From: an uncultured Caulobacterales bacterium
Lineage (GTDB): Bacteria > Pseudomonadota > Alphaproteobacteria > Caulobacterales > Caulobacteraceae
Direction of reading: 5' to 3'
NCBI GenBank assembly: GCA_903884425.1
Contig: CAISEP010000002.1
Span: 124,001-188,000 of the forward strand
DNA length: 64,000 nt
Shown here: positions 55,826 to 64,000 of the stretch, piece after piece
Numbering within the stretch: position 1 is the stretch's first letter
Layout: every line of letters begins with the position of its first letter
Translations under genes and position numbers: made by a program
Notes under the pieces: model-generated
Seen by the model: only the letters and a program-made list of their open reading frames with translations
What the model was told of the DNA's origin: nothing
Databases searched by the model: none

Positions 55826-56703
55826 GCCCGCCCCCCTGTCACCTGCCGGTGGAGGGCCGCCAGCCGCGGGGCGGTCTGCAGCAGGACGGGGCCGCCGCAC
55901 AGGAGCAGGCCCTGTGGAAACGGCGCGATCCGCATGCGGTCCGCCAGCTTCAGCAGGGCCGGATGGCGCAGCACCCGATCCCCCCAGGACGGCACGCCGG
56001 GACCGGGCAACCCGGCCAGCAGCACATCCGGCGGATCGGCCACCACCCGCTCGAGGGCGATGTCGCCGAAACCGTGGAGGCCATAGGCCCCGGCCATGTT
56101 GCGAAAGCCCGTCCGCTGCAGCATGTCGTCGATCAGGGTGCCGGTCCCGGCGACGAAGCCCGCATTCTGGAACACCAGCGCCCGGGGCCGGGCCGCGGTG
56201 GCCGGACCCGCCCGGTCCAGGGCCGCCCGGACCCGCGCCGTCAGGTCCCGACCCCGCGTCCCCTGGCCGATGGCGTCGGCCACGGCCTGCACCTGGGTCA
56301 GGCTGTCCTCGACGGTCAGCTGGGGTGCCACCTCCAGCACCCGCACCCCGGCCCGCCTCAGGCTGTCGAGGGTCGGACGGGCCGTATAGGCGCTGACCAC
56401 CACCAGGTCCGGACGCAGGGCCAGCAGGGCCTCGGCATTGTCCGCGACGGAGGGATAGGCCGACGCGGCCGTGGCCACGCTGGACACCTCCGCCTCATGG
56501 GCCAGACGGCTCAGACCGGCGATCTGGCCGGGGTCGGCGATCCGCAGCAGGATGGCATCGACGCAGGGAAACAGGGACGCGATCCGCATCGGCCGGGCCC
56601 CCTGTGGCGCGGGGGCGGACCCCGCGGGCCGGGCGCGGCCAAGGCACAGGGCCGCGGCACCGCCCCCGGCCAGTCCCCGCCGTGAGATCCCCGGACCGGT
56701 CAT
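55822..56703 (-). CDS. btuF: Cobalamin ABC transporter substrate-binding protein, Tat-type signal
   Basis: A 293-residue BtuF/FepB-like binding protein (PF01497 type). The N-terminus has a twin-arginine motif ISRRGLAGGGAA before a hydrophobic stretch, so export is by Tat. MRIASLFPCVDAILLRI, LRPDLVVVSAY and GDIALERVVADPPDVLLAG are family features. A lipobox was not seen. It overlaps btuC by four bases and follows btuB by 25 bases. Confidence 0.88.
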   Translation of the reverse strand: MTGPGISRRGLAGGGAAALCLGRARPAGSAPAPQGARPMRIASLFPCVDAILLRIADPGQIAGLSRLAHEAEVSSVATAASAYPSVADNAEALLALRPDLVVVSAYTARPTLDSLRRAGVRVLEVAPQLTVEDSLTQVQAVADAIGQGTRGRDLTARVRAALDRAGPATAARPRALVFQNAGFVAGTGTLIDDMLQRTGFRNMAGAYGLHGFGDIALERVVADPPDVLLAGLPGPGVPSWGDRVLRHPALLKLADRMRIAPFPQGLLLCGGPVLLQTAPRLAALHRQVTGGRA

Positions 56704-56728
56704 TGCCGCGCCTCCCCGCGCCGGTGGC

Positions 56729-58666
56729 TCAATACCGCGCCCGCACGCCCAGATAGGCGGTGCGACCGACGGAGCCGTACTGATAGGCGGTCTCGTAGGC
56801 CCGGTCGAACAGGTTCTCGATGCGGCCATAGAGGGTGATGCCGGGCCGCACGGGCACCTCACCGCGCAGATCGGTCAGGGCATAGGCCTTCAGGAGGGTG
56901 GTGTTGCCCGGGTCGTCGAAGGACCGGCCGGAATAGCGGATGGCCGCAGACAGGCTGGCCCCGTTTGCGAAACGCCACGCGGCCTCCGCAAAGGCCGTGT
57001 CCCGCGGCCGCCGGGGCAGGGCCTTGCCGTCGTCCTCCCCCGGGCTGCGGTTCTGCGCATCGGTGAAGGTGTAGCCGGCCGAGAGGCTGAGCGCCGACAC
57101 CGGCCGCGCGGCCACGGACAGCTCCGCCCCCCGGGCCAGCGTCCGGTCCAGGTTGGCGTAGTAGCCATAGGGCCTTGTGGCGCAGACCGGCGTGACCGCG
57201 GCGGTGCAGTCGAAGAAGCCGATCTGGTTCGTCACCTGGCGGTAGAACAGGCTGAGGCCCGCCTCCAGCGCGCCGCCGAACCACCGCCGGCTGGCTCCGG
57301 CATCGAAGCCGTCCGCCGTTTCCGGCCTGAGCCCGGTGAAGCCGTAGTCTCCATAGAGCTGGTAGAGCGTCGGGGCCTTGAACCCCTGGCCGAAGCTGGC
57401 GCGGAGCTGGGTCACGCCCTCGTCCGGGGTCCAGGCGGCCCCGGCGCTGGTGGTGACATGGTCGCCGAACCGGTCGTGGTGATCCTCCCGCACCCCGGCG
57501 CTCAGGGTCAGGCCGGGGGCCACCCCCAGGCGACCGCTGACAAAGGCGCTGTCCAGCTGCGCATGGGCCCGCAAGGCGGCCGGGTCCGGGTCGTAGCTGG
57601 CGGGGGATGCAGTGCGGATCGTGGTCCGCTCCGAGTCCAGGCCCGCCACGGCGACGGCGGTGGGGGCCAGGGTCCACGCCCCCTGCCAGGAGGCCATCTG
57701 CCGGGTCCCGCGGGCGTAGAAGGTCTTGTCCGGGGTCTGGGTCGGGTCGTAGTTGTCCCGGTCGAGACGCATGTCCTGCAGGGAGAAGCGGTTGACCAGG
57801 GCCCCGTCGAGGCCGGTCAGCTTCAGCCCCGCATAGCCCGTGGTCTGGCGGGTCTCGCCATATTCCGACGTGTCCGCGAACACATAGAGCGGCGGCGGGA
57901 AGCCGTCGAAGGCGGTCTTGGTCGCCACGTGGGAGAAGCGCAGGTCAAGGCTCGCCCAGTCGGTCAGGCGCACCCCCACCTGGCCGGTGCCGCTGGCATT
58001 GAGCGCCCCGTCCGGCTCGCGCCCGCCGAGCCGGCTGTCGAAGGCCGACACGCCGGAGGTCTGGTCATAGGCCCCGCCGATCCGCCAGGTCACCCGGTCC
58101 ATCGTCCCCGCCGCCGAGGCGCGCAGATAGCGGGTGTCGAGGCTGCCCGCCTCCGCCGAGGCCGAGCCGCTCAGCGCCGCGGTGGGCGCGGCGGTGGTCA
58201 GGTTGATCACCCCGCCGATGGCGTCCGCCCCCCACAGGGTCGAGGCGGGACCGCGGAGCACCTCGATCCGGTCGATCTCCCCCACCAGCAGGTTGGAGAA
58301 GTCATAGCCACCGCCCGGGGCACCCGGGTCGTTCACCCGCACCCCGTCGATCACCACCACCGTCTGCTCCGTCTCCGCCCCGCGGATATGGACCGTGGTG
58401 GTCTGGCCGGGCCCGCCGTTGCGCACGACGCTGACCCCCGGGGTCTGGGCCAGCACATCGGCCACGGCCACGGTCTGGCGCAGCTCCAGGGTCGCGGCAT
58501 CGATCACGGTGACGGAGGCGGCCACCTGGTCGGCGGGGGTCGGCACCCGGTTGGCGCTGACAATGACGGAGGCCACGGTGTCGGGGGTCTCGGCGGCGGG
58601 GGCGGCCACGGGCAGTGCGGCCAGTGCCAGCGCACCGGCGGCGGGGATCAGGGAGCGGGATTTCAT
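56729..58666 (-). CDS. btuB: TonB-dependent vitamin B12 receptor
   Basis: A 645-residue outer-membrane receptor. A signal peptide (about 1-22), TonB box-like TVASVIVSA, plug domain (about 35-150 with VADVLAQTPGVSVVRNGGPGQTTTVHIRGAE) and a 22-strand barrel ending in VRARY, with an aromatic last residue for BAM recognition. It brings cobalamin across the outer membrane with TonB energy. The start is ATG 58666 with AAGGACG upstream. A cobalamin riboswitch lies in its leader. Confidence 0.93.
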   Translation of the reverse strand: MKSRSLIPAAGALALAALPVAAPAAETPDTVASVIVSANRVPTPADQVAASVTVIDAATLELRQTVAVADVLAQTPGVSVVRNGGPGQTTTVHIRGAETEQTVVVIDGVRVNDPGAPGGGYDFSNLLVGEIDRIEVLRGPASTLWGADAIGGVINLTTAAPTAALSGSASAEAGSLDTRYLRASAAGTMDRVTWRIGGAYDQTSGVSAFDSRLGGREPDGALNASGTGQVGVRLTDWASLDLRFSHVATKTAFDGFPPPLYVFADTSEYGETRQTTGYAGLKLTGLDGALVNRFSLQDMRLDRDNYDPTQTPDKTFYARGTRQMASWQGAWTLAPTAVAVAGLDSERTTIRTASPASYDPDPAALRAHAQLDSAFVSGRLGVAPGLTLSAGVREDHHDRFGDHVTTSAGAAWTPDEGVTQLRASFGQGFKAPTLYQLYGDYGFTGLRPETADGFDAGASRRWFGGALEAGLSLFYRQVTNQIGFFDCTAAVTPVCATRPYGYYANLDRTLARGAELSVAARPVSALSLSAGYTFTDAQNRSPGEDDGKALPRRPRDTAFAEAAWRFANGASLSAAIRYSGRSFDDPGNTTLLKAYALTDLRGEVPVRPGITLYGRIENLFDRAYETAYQYGSVGRTAYLGVRARY

Positions 58667-58701
58667 GACGACGACGTCCTTCGGCAACAGCGACACGGGA
58701 A

Positions 58702-58760
58702 GGACGGTCCCGTTCGACGGCGCTGCCACGTGCGACAGCCCCGCCGGACGGGGACCGTCC
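58702..58760 (-). other. Ten-base inverted repeat between riboswitch and btuB start
   Basis: GGACGGTCCC (58702-58711) and GGGACCGTCC (58751-58760) are perfect inverted repeats with a 39-base loop, 35 bases upstream of the btuB ATG and 70 bases downstream of the riboswitch core. It may be part of the riboswitch expression platform or an mRNA protecting hairpin. No T-tract is seen. Confidence 0.45.
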
Positions 58761-58829
58761 GGTTCTGGGCGTCGCCACGCCGGATGTCTCCCGTTCCGCT
58801 CGGCGCACCCCGGCCGATCGAAGGGCGAC

Positions 58830-59000
58830 TGTGTCAGGCAGGTCTCCTGGCTCGCGGGTCGGCACCGGATCCGTCGCCTTCCCAGGCCCGAAGGCCCAGT
58901 GGCGTCATGACGGTCGGCTCACCGCTTACAGTTGCGGGGGCAGCCCAGGTCTCGCACCTGAGTTCCCTTGGGTATCCTCATCGCTGAGGAACCTGACACC
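58830..59000 (-). promoter_or_regulatory. Cobalamin riboswitch
   Basis: On the minus strand, GGGAACTCAGGTG, the B12-box GCTGCCCCCGCAACTGTAAG (around 58945-58926) followed by CGGTGAG, GCCACTGGGCC, GGAAGGC and the closing GAGCCAGGAGACCTGCC (about 58854-58838) occur in the order of a class-I cobalamin riboswitch. It precedes the btuB-F-C-D genes and should repress them when adenosylcobalamin is abundant. Confidence 0.95.
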
Positions 59001-59056
59001 GGAGAAGGTTAGACCCCGGGGGGGCGGAGGGTCAAGGCGCGGAGGGGGGGGGCTTG

Positions 59057-59288
59057 GGTGGTTCGAGACGGCCCGTGCCGGGCCTCCTCACCATGACGAA
59101 GGGTGTGGATCCAGCCCACGACCTGACAGGTCACCCCCAACGCGCGTCATCTTCGTGCGTGGTTCGAGACGGCCCGTTCCGGGCCTCCTCACCATGACGA
59201 AGGGTGTGGATCGAGCCCACAACCTGACAGGTCACCCCCAACGCGCGTCATCCTGAGGAGGGCCGCAAGGCCCGTCTCGAAGGACGCA
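59057..59288. repeat. Intergenic palindromic repeat, locus 7, with internal 101-base duplication
   Basis: Two GG-type left arms with their spacers (including GACCTGACAGGTCACCCCCA, ACCTGACAGGT palindromic) repeat with a period of 101 bases (first at 59061, second at 59162), then one inverted CC-type right arm ends at 59288. It lies upstream of the riboswitch and just beyond the alkylsulfatase stop. Confidence 0.88.
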
Positions 59289-59297
59289 GCCCCCCCA

Positions 59298-61217
59298 TCA
59301 CCGCCAGACGATGGGGAAATCGGACCGGAACGCGTCCAGCCAGCCCACGAAGCGGTTGAAGGCTTCCGGATCCCCCTCGGCCTTCACCGTTCCGCCCTTG
59401 ATCAGGTCTCCGATCTTCGCCGGGCTGAAGGTCAGCATCAGGAAGGCCTGGCGGGGCATGGACAGGGTCAGGTCCGCCGGTCCGTCTCCCGGCAGGGCCT
59501 TGTCGGAGGCCACCAGCACACCGTTGCGCACGGTCACGCGGAAGTGCTCCCCCCGGTCGGTGAAGGTGAGGTCCATGGCCAGGTGGGCGCTGCCCACCCG
59601 GTCCGCGTTCAGGCGCACGGCCAGCAGGTCCATCAGCATGGGCGAGGGCGTGTTCTTGATCAGGTCGAGGCCGAGGCTCACCGCCTGGACCGGGTGCAGG
59701 CCGTGCTGCAGCTCGTCGGCACCGGCCAGGTACATGTTGCGCCACAGGGCGTTCTCCGACCCCTCGCCCAGCTTCACATAGACGTCTGCCAGAGCTGCGC
59801 GGGCGGCGGTGTTGCCCGCATCCGCCATGACCAGACGGTTGCCCAGCTCCGCCGCCCAGCGCAGGTCACCGGCCTTCGCCGCCGCGGCGGCCATGTCGGC
59901 GACCTTGGCCGCGCCGCCCATGGCCTCCACATAGCGCCGCGCCTCCTCCTTCTGCGGATAGGGGGCGAGGTGCACGGGATTGGCGTCGTACCAGCCCATG
60001 TAGCGCTGATAGACCGCCCGGGAATTGAAGCTCATCGAGCCATAATAGCCGCGGTTGTACCACTCGCTGGCGAGCGCCGGGGGCAGGACGATCCGGTCGG
60101 CGATCTCGTCCCCGGTCATCCCCTCGTCCATCATCCGCACGGTCTGGTCGTGCAGGTACTTGTAGGCGTCCCGGTGTTTGCCGATGAAGTCGATCAGCGT
60201 CTCCCGCCCGAAGCGCGGCCAGGCGTGGCTGGTGATCATCACGTCGGCCTTGCCCGCATAGAGGCTGAGGGACTGGTTCAGATATTCCGCCCAGACCCGG
60301 GCGTCGCGGACGAGCGCGCCGCGGGGGGTCAGCACATTGTGCATGGTCTCGTTGCCGTTCTCGGCCAGGTCCAGCACCTTGAAGTCCGGCAGCCAGATGT
60401 TCATCTCCGCCGGCGCCTCGGTGCCCGGCGTCATCTGGAACTCCAGGGTCACGCCATCCACGGTCACGGTCTGGCCGGTATGGTCGACCAGGACATTGGG
60501 CGGCACCAGGGTCTGGGTGCCCAGCGCCACGGACTGGCCGACGCCGGAGCCCACCGTGCCCTCCGGCCCCTTGGGCAGGTAGAGGCCGAACTGGTAGGTG
60601 GCCCGGCGGCCCATGGCGGCGCCCGCGATCACGTTCTCCGACACCGACTGTTCGACGAAGCCGGTGGGGGCGATCACCTTCACCGCGCCGGAATCCACGT
60701 CCGCCTGCGCCACCATGCCCCGGGCGCCGCCGAAATGGTCCGCATGGCTGTGGGTGTAGATCAGGGCGGTCACCTTGCGCTCGCCCAGGGTCTGGTTGAC
60801 CAGGTCGAGGGCGGCCCTGGCCGTCTCCGCCGTGGTCAGGCAGTCGATGACGATCCAGCCGGTCTTGCCGCGGATGAAGGTGGCGTTGGCCACGTCGAAG
60901 CCCCGCACCTGCCAGACCCCGTCGGTGACCTTGAACAGGCCGTGCTTGGCCAGCAGCTGCCCGTGGCGCCACAGGCTGGCGTTCACCGTGGCGGGGGCCG
61001 GGCCGTTCATGAAGTCGAAGGCCGACAGGTCCCACACCACCCGGCCGTCGGCAGTGGTGATCTTCGGGTCCTTCCGCGTGGCGACGAAGCCCCGGCTGGC
61101 AAAGTCGAAGTCCCGGGTGTCCGACCAGTTGGGCGGCGGCTGGTCCGCGGCGCGGGCGGGCTGGGTCAGGGTGAGCGCCGTGGCCGCCAAGGCCAGGCTG
61201 AGGAGGGTGCGGCGCAT
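59298..61217 (-). CDS. Periplasmic alkyl sulfatase (SdsA1-like metallo-beta-lactamase fold)
   Basis: A 639-residue secreted enzyme: signal peptide (1-23, PARA-A), metallo-beta-lactamase domain with THSHADHFGG (residues 155-164) as the binuclear zinc site, GTEAPAEMNIWLPD, and MITSHAWPRFG, a helical dimerisation domain (about 390-520), and an SCP2-like C-terminal domain (about 525-639). This is the organisation of SDS hydrolase SdsA1, which frees sulfate from primary alkyl sulfates. The role may be surfactant or sulfur scavenging. Repeats flank it on both sides. Confidence 0.92.
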   Translation of the reverse strand: MRRTLLSLALAATALTLTQPARAADQPPPNWSDTRDFDFASRGFVATRKDPKITTADGRVVWDLSAFDFMNGPAPATVNASLWRHGQLLAKHGLFKVTDGVWQVRGFDVANATFIRGKTGWIVIDCLTTAETARAALDLVNQTLGERKVTALIYTHSHADHFGGARGMVAQADVDSGAVKVIAPTGFVEQSVSENVIAGAAMGRRATYQFGLYLPKGPEGTVGSGVGQSVALGTQTLVPPNVLVDHTGQTVTVDGVTLEFQMTPGTEAPAEMNIWLPDFKVLDLAENGNETMHNVLTPRGALVRDARVWAEYLNQSLSLYAGKADVMITSHAWPRFGRETLIDFIGKHRDAYKYLHDQTVRMMDEGMTGDEIADRIVLPPALASEWYNRGYYGSMSFNSRAVYQRYMGWYDANPVHLAPYPQKEEARRYVEAMGGAAKVADMAAAAAKAGDLRWAAELGNRLVMADAGNTAARAALADVYVKLGEGSENALWRNMYLAGADELQHGLHPVQAVSLGLDLIKNTPSPMLMDLLAVRLNADRVGSAHLAMDLTFTDRGEHFRVTVRNGVLVASDKALPGDGPADLTLSMPRQAFLMLTFSPAKIGDLIKGGTVKAEGDPEAFNRFVGWLDAFRSDFPIVWR

Positions 61218-61290
61218 GGGTGTCTTCCCTGGGGTGTTGTGATTGTTGGACGGGAGATTAGGCGGAGGGGGGGGCGGGGCTCAAGCGGAT

Positions 61291-61420
61291 TGCGTCCTTC
61301 GAGACGGGCTTCGCCCTCCTCAGGATGACGAAGGTTTGTTGATCGAGCCCACAGCATCGACGTCTGTTCCACAACGCGCGTCATCCTGAGGAGGGCCAAC
61401 GGCCCGTCTCGAAGGACGCA
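61291..61420. repeat. Intergenic palindromic repeat, locus 8
   Basis: CC-type left arm, 60-base spacer, inverted CC-type right arm (both arms of the same type, unlike most copies). It lies in the divergent region between the alkylsulfatase and serC, about 100 bases upstream of the serC start. Confidence 0.88.
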
Positions 61421-61439
61421 CAACTCCCCCCTTGCAATC

Positions 61440-61521
61440 CCCGTCGAACCGTGGTTCCTCGCCGGCGGGCCACGCTCCCCCAACGGAGCGCAGTCCATCT
61501 GCAAGGATGGGAGACATCGCT
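61440..61521 (+). promoter_or_regulatory. serC leader RNA motif
   Basis: Just before serC: GAACC/GGTTC at 61446-61457, then a hairpin CGCTCC/GGAGCG (61473-61478, 61485-61490) and a hairpin CCATC/GATGG (61495-61499, 61506-61510) whose 3' side overlaps the purine-rich ribosome site GGATGGGAGA. Two tandem hairpins ending at the ribosome site of serC in front of serC-serA match my memory of the alphaproteobacterial serC motif; I could not check the alignment. Confidence 0.6.
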
Positions 61522-62706
61522 ATGACCACCCCCGCCGCCCCCGTGGCGAAGCCGGCCCTGCGCCCTGCACGGCCTGAATTCTCTTCCGGCCCCTGCGCCA
61601 AGCGCCCTGGCTGGTCCCCCGACAAGCTCAGCTCCGCCGTTCTCGGCCGGTCGCACCGGTCCAAGCTCGGCAAGTCGCGCCTGAAACTGGCCATCGACCG
61701 CACCCGCGAGGTGCTGGAGGTCCCGGCCGACTACCTCATCGGCATCGTCCCCGGCTCCGACACAGGCGCGGTGGAGATGGCCCTGTGGTCCATGCTGGGG
61801 GCCCGGCCGGTGCAACTGCTGGCCTTCGAGAGCTTCGGCAAGGACTGGGCCACCGACGTGGTCAAGCAGCTGAAGCTGAAGGACGTGGAGGTGCTGGAGG
61901 CGCCCTATGGGGAGCTGCCGGACCTGACGAAGGTGCGCCCCGACGCCGACCTGGTCTTCACCTGGAACGGCACCACCTCCGGCGCGCGGGTGCCCAATGG
62001 CGACTTCATCGCCGCGGACCGGGAGGGGATCACCATCTGTGACGCCACCTCCGCCGCCTTCGCCCAGGCGCTGGACTGGGCCAAGCTCGATGTGCTGACC
62101 TATTCCTGGCAGAAGGTGCTGGGGGGCGAGGCCGCCCACGGCGTGCTGATCCTGTCCCCCCGGGCCGTCGCCCGGCTGGAAAGCTACAGCCCGCCCTGGC
62201 CGATGCCCAAGCTGTTCCGCATGACCAAGGGTGGCAAGCTGAATGCCGAGATCTTCGAGGGCGCCACCATCAACACCCCCTCCATGCTCTGCGTGGAGGA
62301 CTATCTGGACGCCCTGAACTGGGCCCAGAGCATCGGCGGCCTGCACGAGCTGCACCGGCGCTGCGACACCAACCTGGCCACGATCGAGCGCTGGGTGGCT
62401 GCCACGCCGTGGGTCGCCTTCCTCGCCGCCACGCCCAGCCAGCGGTCCAACACCTCGGTGTGCCTGAAGGTGGTGGACCCGCGGGCGACCGCCCTGCCCG
62501 CCGCGGACCAGGAAAAGCTGGCCAAGCGGATGGCGGCCCTGCTGGAGTCCGAGGGCGTGGCCCTGGACATCGGCCATTACCGCGATGCCCCGCCGGGCCT
62601 GCGCATCTGGTGCGGCGCCACGGTGGACGCCTCCGACCTGGACGCCCTGACACCCTGGCTGGACTGGGCCTTCGCCCAGGCCCTGGCCGAGCTGTCGCCG
62701 GCCTGA
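61522..62706 (+). CDS. serC: Phosphoserine aminotransferase
   Basis: A 394-residue class V aminotransferase that converts 3-phosphohydroxypyruvate and glutamate to phosphoserine. [13 protein letters not shown] at the N-terminus, [20 protein letters not shown], and [16 protein letters not shown] with the PLP lysine identify the alphaproteobacterial SerC subtype. ATG 61522 fits the leader motif; upstream in-frame ATG 61432 lies inside the leader. serA follows 92 bases later. Confidence 0.95.
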   Translation: MTTPAAPVAKPALRPARPEFSSGPCAKRPGWSPDKLSSAVLGRSHRSKLGKSRLKLAIDRTREVLEVPADYLIGIVPGSDTGAVEMALWSMLGARPVQLLAFESFGKDWATDVVKQLKLKDVEVLEAPYGELPDLTKVRPDADLVFTWNGTTSGARVPNGDFIAADREGITICDATSAAFAQALDWAKLDVLTYSWQKVLGGEAAHGVLILSPRAVARLESYSPPWPMPKLFRMTKGGKLNAEIFEGATINTPSMLCVEDYLDALNWAQSIGGLHELHRRCDTNLATIERWVAATPWVAFLAATPSQRSNTSVCLKVVDPRATALPAADQEKLAKRMAALLESEGVALDIGHYRDAPPGLRIWCGATVDASDLDALTPWLDWAFAQALAELSPA

Positions 62707-62798
62707 TTTCTCCTTAGCGTTTTTGATCCCGCCGCCGGACCACGCCCGTGATGCGTCCGGCGCATCCCCGCAAACATCTCCTTACGAAAGGTGCCCCC

Positions 62799-64000
62799 AT
62801 GGCCCCCCGCGTTCTGATCGCCGACAAGCTCTCCCCCGCCGCCCTCGAGATCTTCAAGTCCCGGGGCGTCGCCGCCGATGTGAAGACCGGCCTCTCCAAG
62901 GCCGAACTCCTCGAGATCATCGGCCAGTATGACGGCCTGGCCGTCCGCTCCGCCACCAAGGCCGACGCCGAGGTGATCGCCGCGGCCAAGCACATGAAGG
63001 TCATCGGCCGCGCCGGGATCGGCGTGGACAATGTGGACATTCCCGCCGCCACCAAGGCCGGGATCGTGGTGATGAACACCCCCTTCGGCAACTCCATCAC
63101 CACCGCCGAGCACGCCATCGCCCTGATCTTCGCCCTGGCCCGCCAGCTGCCGGAGGCCGACATCTCCACCCAGGCCGGAAAGTGGGAGAAGAACCGCTTC
63201 ATGGGGGTCGAACTGACCGCCAAGACGCTCGGCCTGATCGGCTGCGGCAATATCGGCTCCATCGTCGCCGACCGGGCCAACGGGCTGCGGATGAAGGTGA
63301 TCGCCTATGACCCCTTCCTGACCCCGGAACGGGCGGTGGAGCTGGGCGTGGAGAAGGTGGAGCTGGACGACCTTCTGTCCCGCGCCGACTTCATCACCCT
63401 GCACACCCCGCTGACCGACAAGACCCGCAACATCCTGTCCGCCGAAGCGTTGCAGAAGGTGAAGAAGGGTGTCCGCATCATCAACTGCGCCCGGGGCGGG
63501 CTGGTGGACGAGCAGGCCCTGCGCGCGGGCCTCGACAGCGGCCATATCGGCGGCGCGGCCTTCGACGTGTTCGTCACCGAGCCGGCCAAGGAGAACGTCC
63601 TGTTCGGCGCCCCCAACTTCATCGCTACCCCGCACCTGGGCGCCTCCACCGCCGAGGCGCAGGAGAATGTGGCCCTGCAGGTGGCCGAGCAGATGTCGGA
63701 CTATCTGCTGAACGGCGCGGTGGCCAATGCGCTCAACTCCCCCTCCGTCACGGCGGACGAGGCCCCCAAGCTGAAGCCCTTCATCCAGCTGGCGGAAAAG
63801 CTCGGCTCCTTCGCCGGACAGATGGTGGATGGCGGCCTGACCGCCATCGAGGTGACCTATGTGGGGGAAGTGGCCAAGCTGAACGTGAAGCCCCTGACCG
63901 CCGCGGCGCTCGCCGGCGTGCTGCGCCCCATGCTGGCCGAGGTGAACATGGTCTCCGCCCCCTCCGTCGCCGCCGGGCGGGGGGTGCAGGTGACCGAGAG
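62799..64000 (+). CDS. serA: D-3-phosphoglycerate dehydrogenase, 5' part
   Basis: The first 400 residues of SerA, cut by the window end. It oxidises 3-phosphoglycerate in serine synthesis. APRVLIADKLSPAALEIF, the substrate region VRSATKADAEVI, the NAD-binding motif GLIGCGNIGSIVADRA, INCARGGLVDEQAL and PHLGASTAEAQ with the catalytic histidine are visible. The sequence continues into the intervening domain (from about residue 320), so this is a long type with extra domains. Order serC-serA is the usual alphaproteobacterial one. Confidence 0.95.
   Translation, partial: MAPRVLIADKLSPAALEIFKSRGVAADVKTGLSKAELLEIIGQYDGLAVRSATKADAEVIAAAKHMKVIGRAGIGVDNVDIPAATKAGIVVMNTPFGNSITTAEHAIALIFALARQLPEADISTQAGKWEKNRFMGVELTAKTLGLIGCGNIGSIVADRANGLRMKVIAYDPFLTPERAVELGVEKVELDDLLSRADFITLHTPLTDKTRNILSAEALQKVKKGVRIINCARGGLVDEQALRAGLDSGHIGGAAFDVFVTEPAKENVLFGAPNFIATPHLGASTAEAQENVALQVAEQMSDYLLNGAVANALNSPSVTADEAPKLKPFIQLAEKLGSFAGQMVDGGLTAIEVTYVGEVAKLNVKPLTAAALAGVLRPMLAEVNMVSAPSVAAGRGVQVTE

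Overview
The window is about 68% G+C chromosomal DNA from an alphaproteobacterium, most likely Caulobacterales (Caulobacter/Brevundimonas/Phenylobacterium-like; genus not fixed). Pointers are the zeta-type ATPase inhibitor gene, PurS-dependent purine genes, bolA and a CGFS glutaredoxin beside purine genes, a fliIJ pair, a CtrA-type box (TTAA-N7-TTAA), an EnvC-like LytM protein, serC-serA behind an alphaproteobacterial serC leader, and gene ends carrying an alphaproteobacterial-style palindromic repeat. No prophage, insertion sequence, CRISPR array or rRNA was seen. There is one tRNA. The content is almost entirely housekeeping, with one small toxin-antitoxin pair as accessory DNA.

Layout. 1-16 kb: 3' end of purL, CPBP membrane protein, ATPase inhibitor zeta, dusA, MFS transporter, GST, gamma-carbonic anhydrase, PhoH-family ATPase, fliIJ, then the opposite-strand purC-purS-DUF3291-purQ operon behind a leader with an intrinsic terminator, a KirBac-type channel, bolA, a degenerate aldo/keto reductase, grxD and rpsD. 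16-31 kb: GT39-type membrane glycosyltransferase, DUF4336, trmJ-like methyltransferase, rsfS-rlmH-LytM protein, ferredoxin reductase, galM with an ScfR-like regulator, molybdopterin genes (mocA-like, moaA, moaD), S10 peptidase, hotdog thioesterase, Na+/solute symporter. 31-39 kb: RelE/HigB-type toxin and antitoxin, omega-amino acid aminotransferase, panB-panC, DmpA-type peptidase, folD, M20 hydrolase. 39-53 kb: rsmD, obgE-nadD, icd, a CtrA-box gene, exported RidA, fRMsr, two very small genes, an unknown secreted protein, and the lgt-midA-pgeF-prs run. 53-64 kb: SIMPL protein, tRNA(CAU), a complete cobalamin-uptake operon btuB-F-C-D under a cobalamin riboswitch, a periplasmic alkylsulfatase, and serC-serA (serA runs off the end).

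The most interesting material is between and at the ends of genes. A family of palindromic repeats (eight loci) has two subtypes related by a compensated base swap, sits mostly between convergent genes, and supplies the last codons of two proteins. Two intrinsic terminators lie inside apparent 5' leaders (purC and the PhoH gene). rsfS has no ATG/GTG/TTG start able to encode its full domain and appears to start at CTG. A perfect FNR/FixK box precedes a 38-residue membrane microprotein. A panB-panC locus is flanked by a beta-alanine-type aminotransferase and a possible beta-aminopeptidase.
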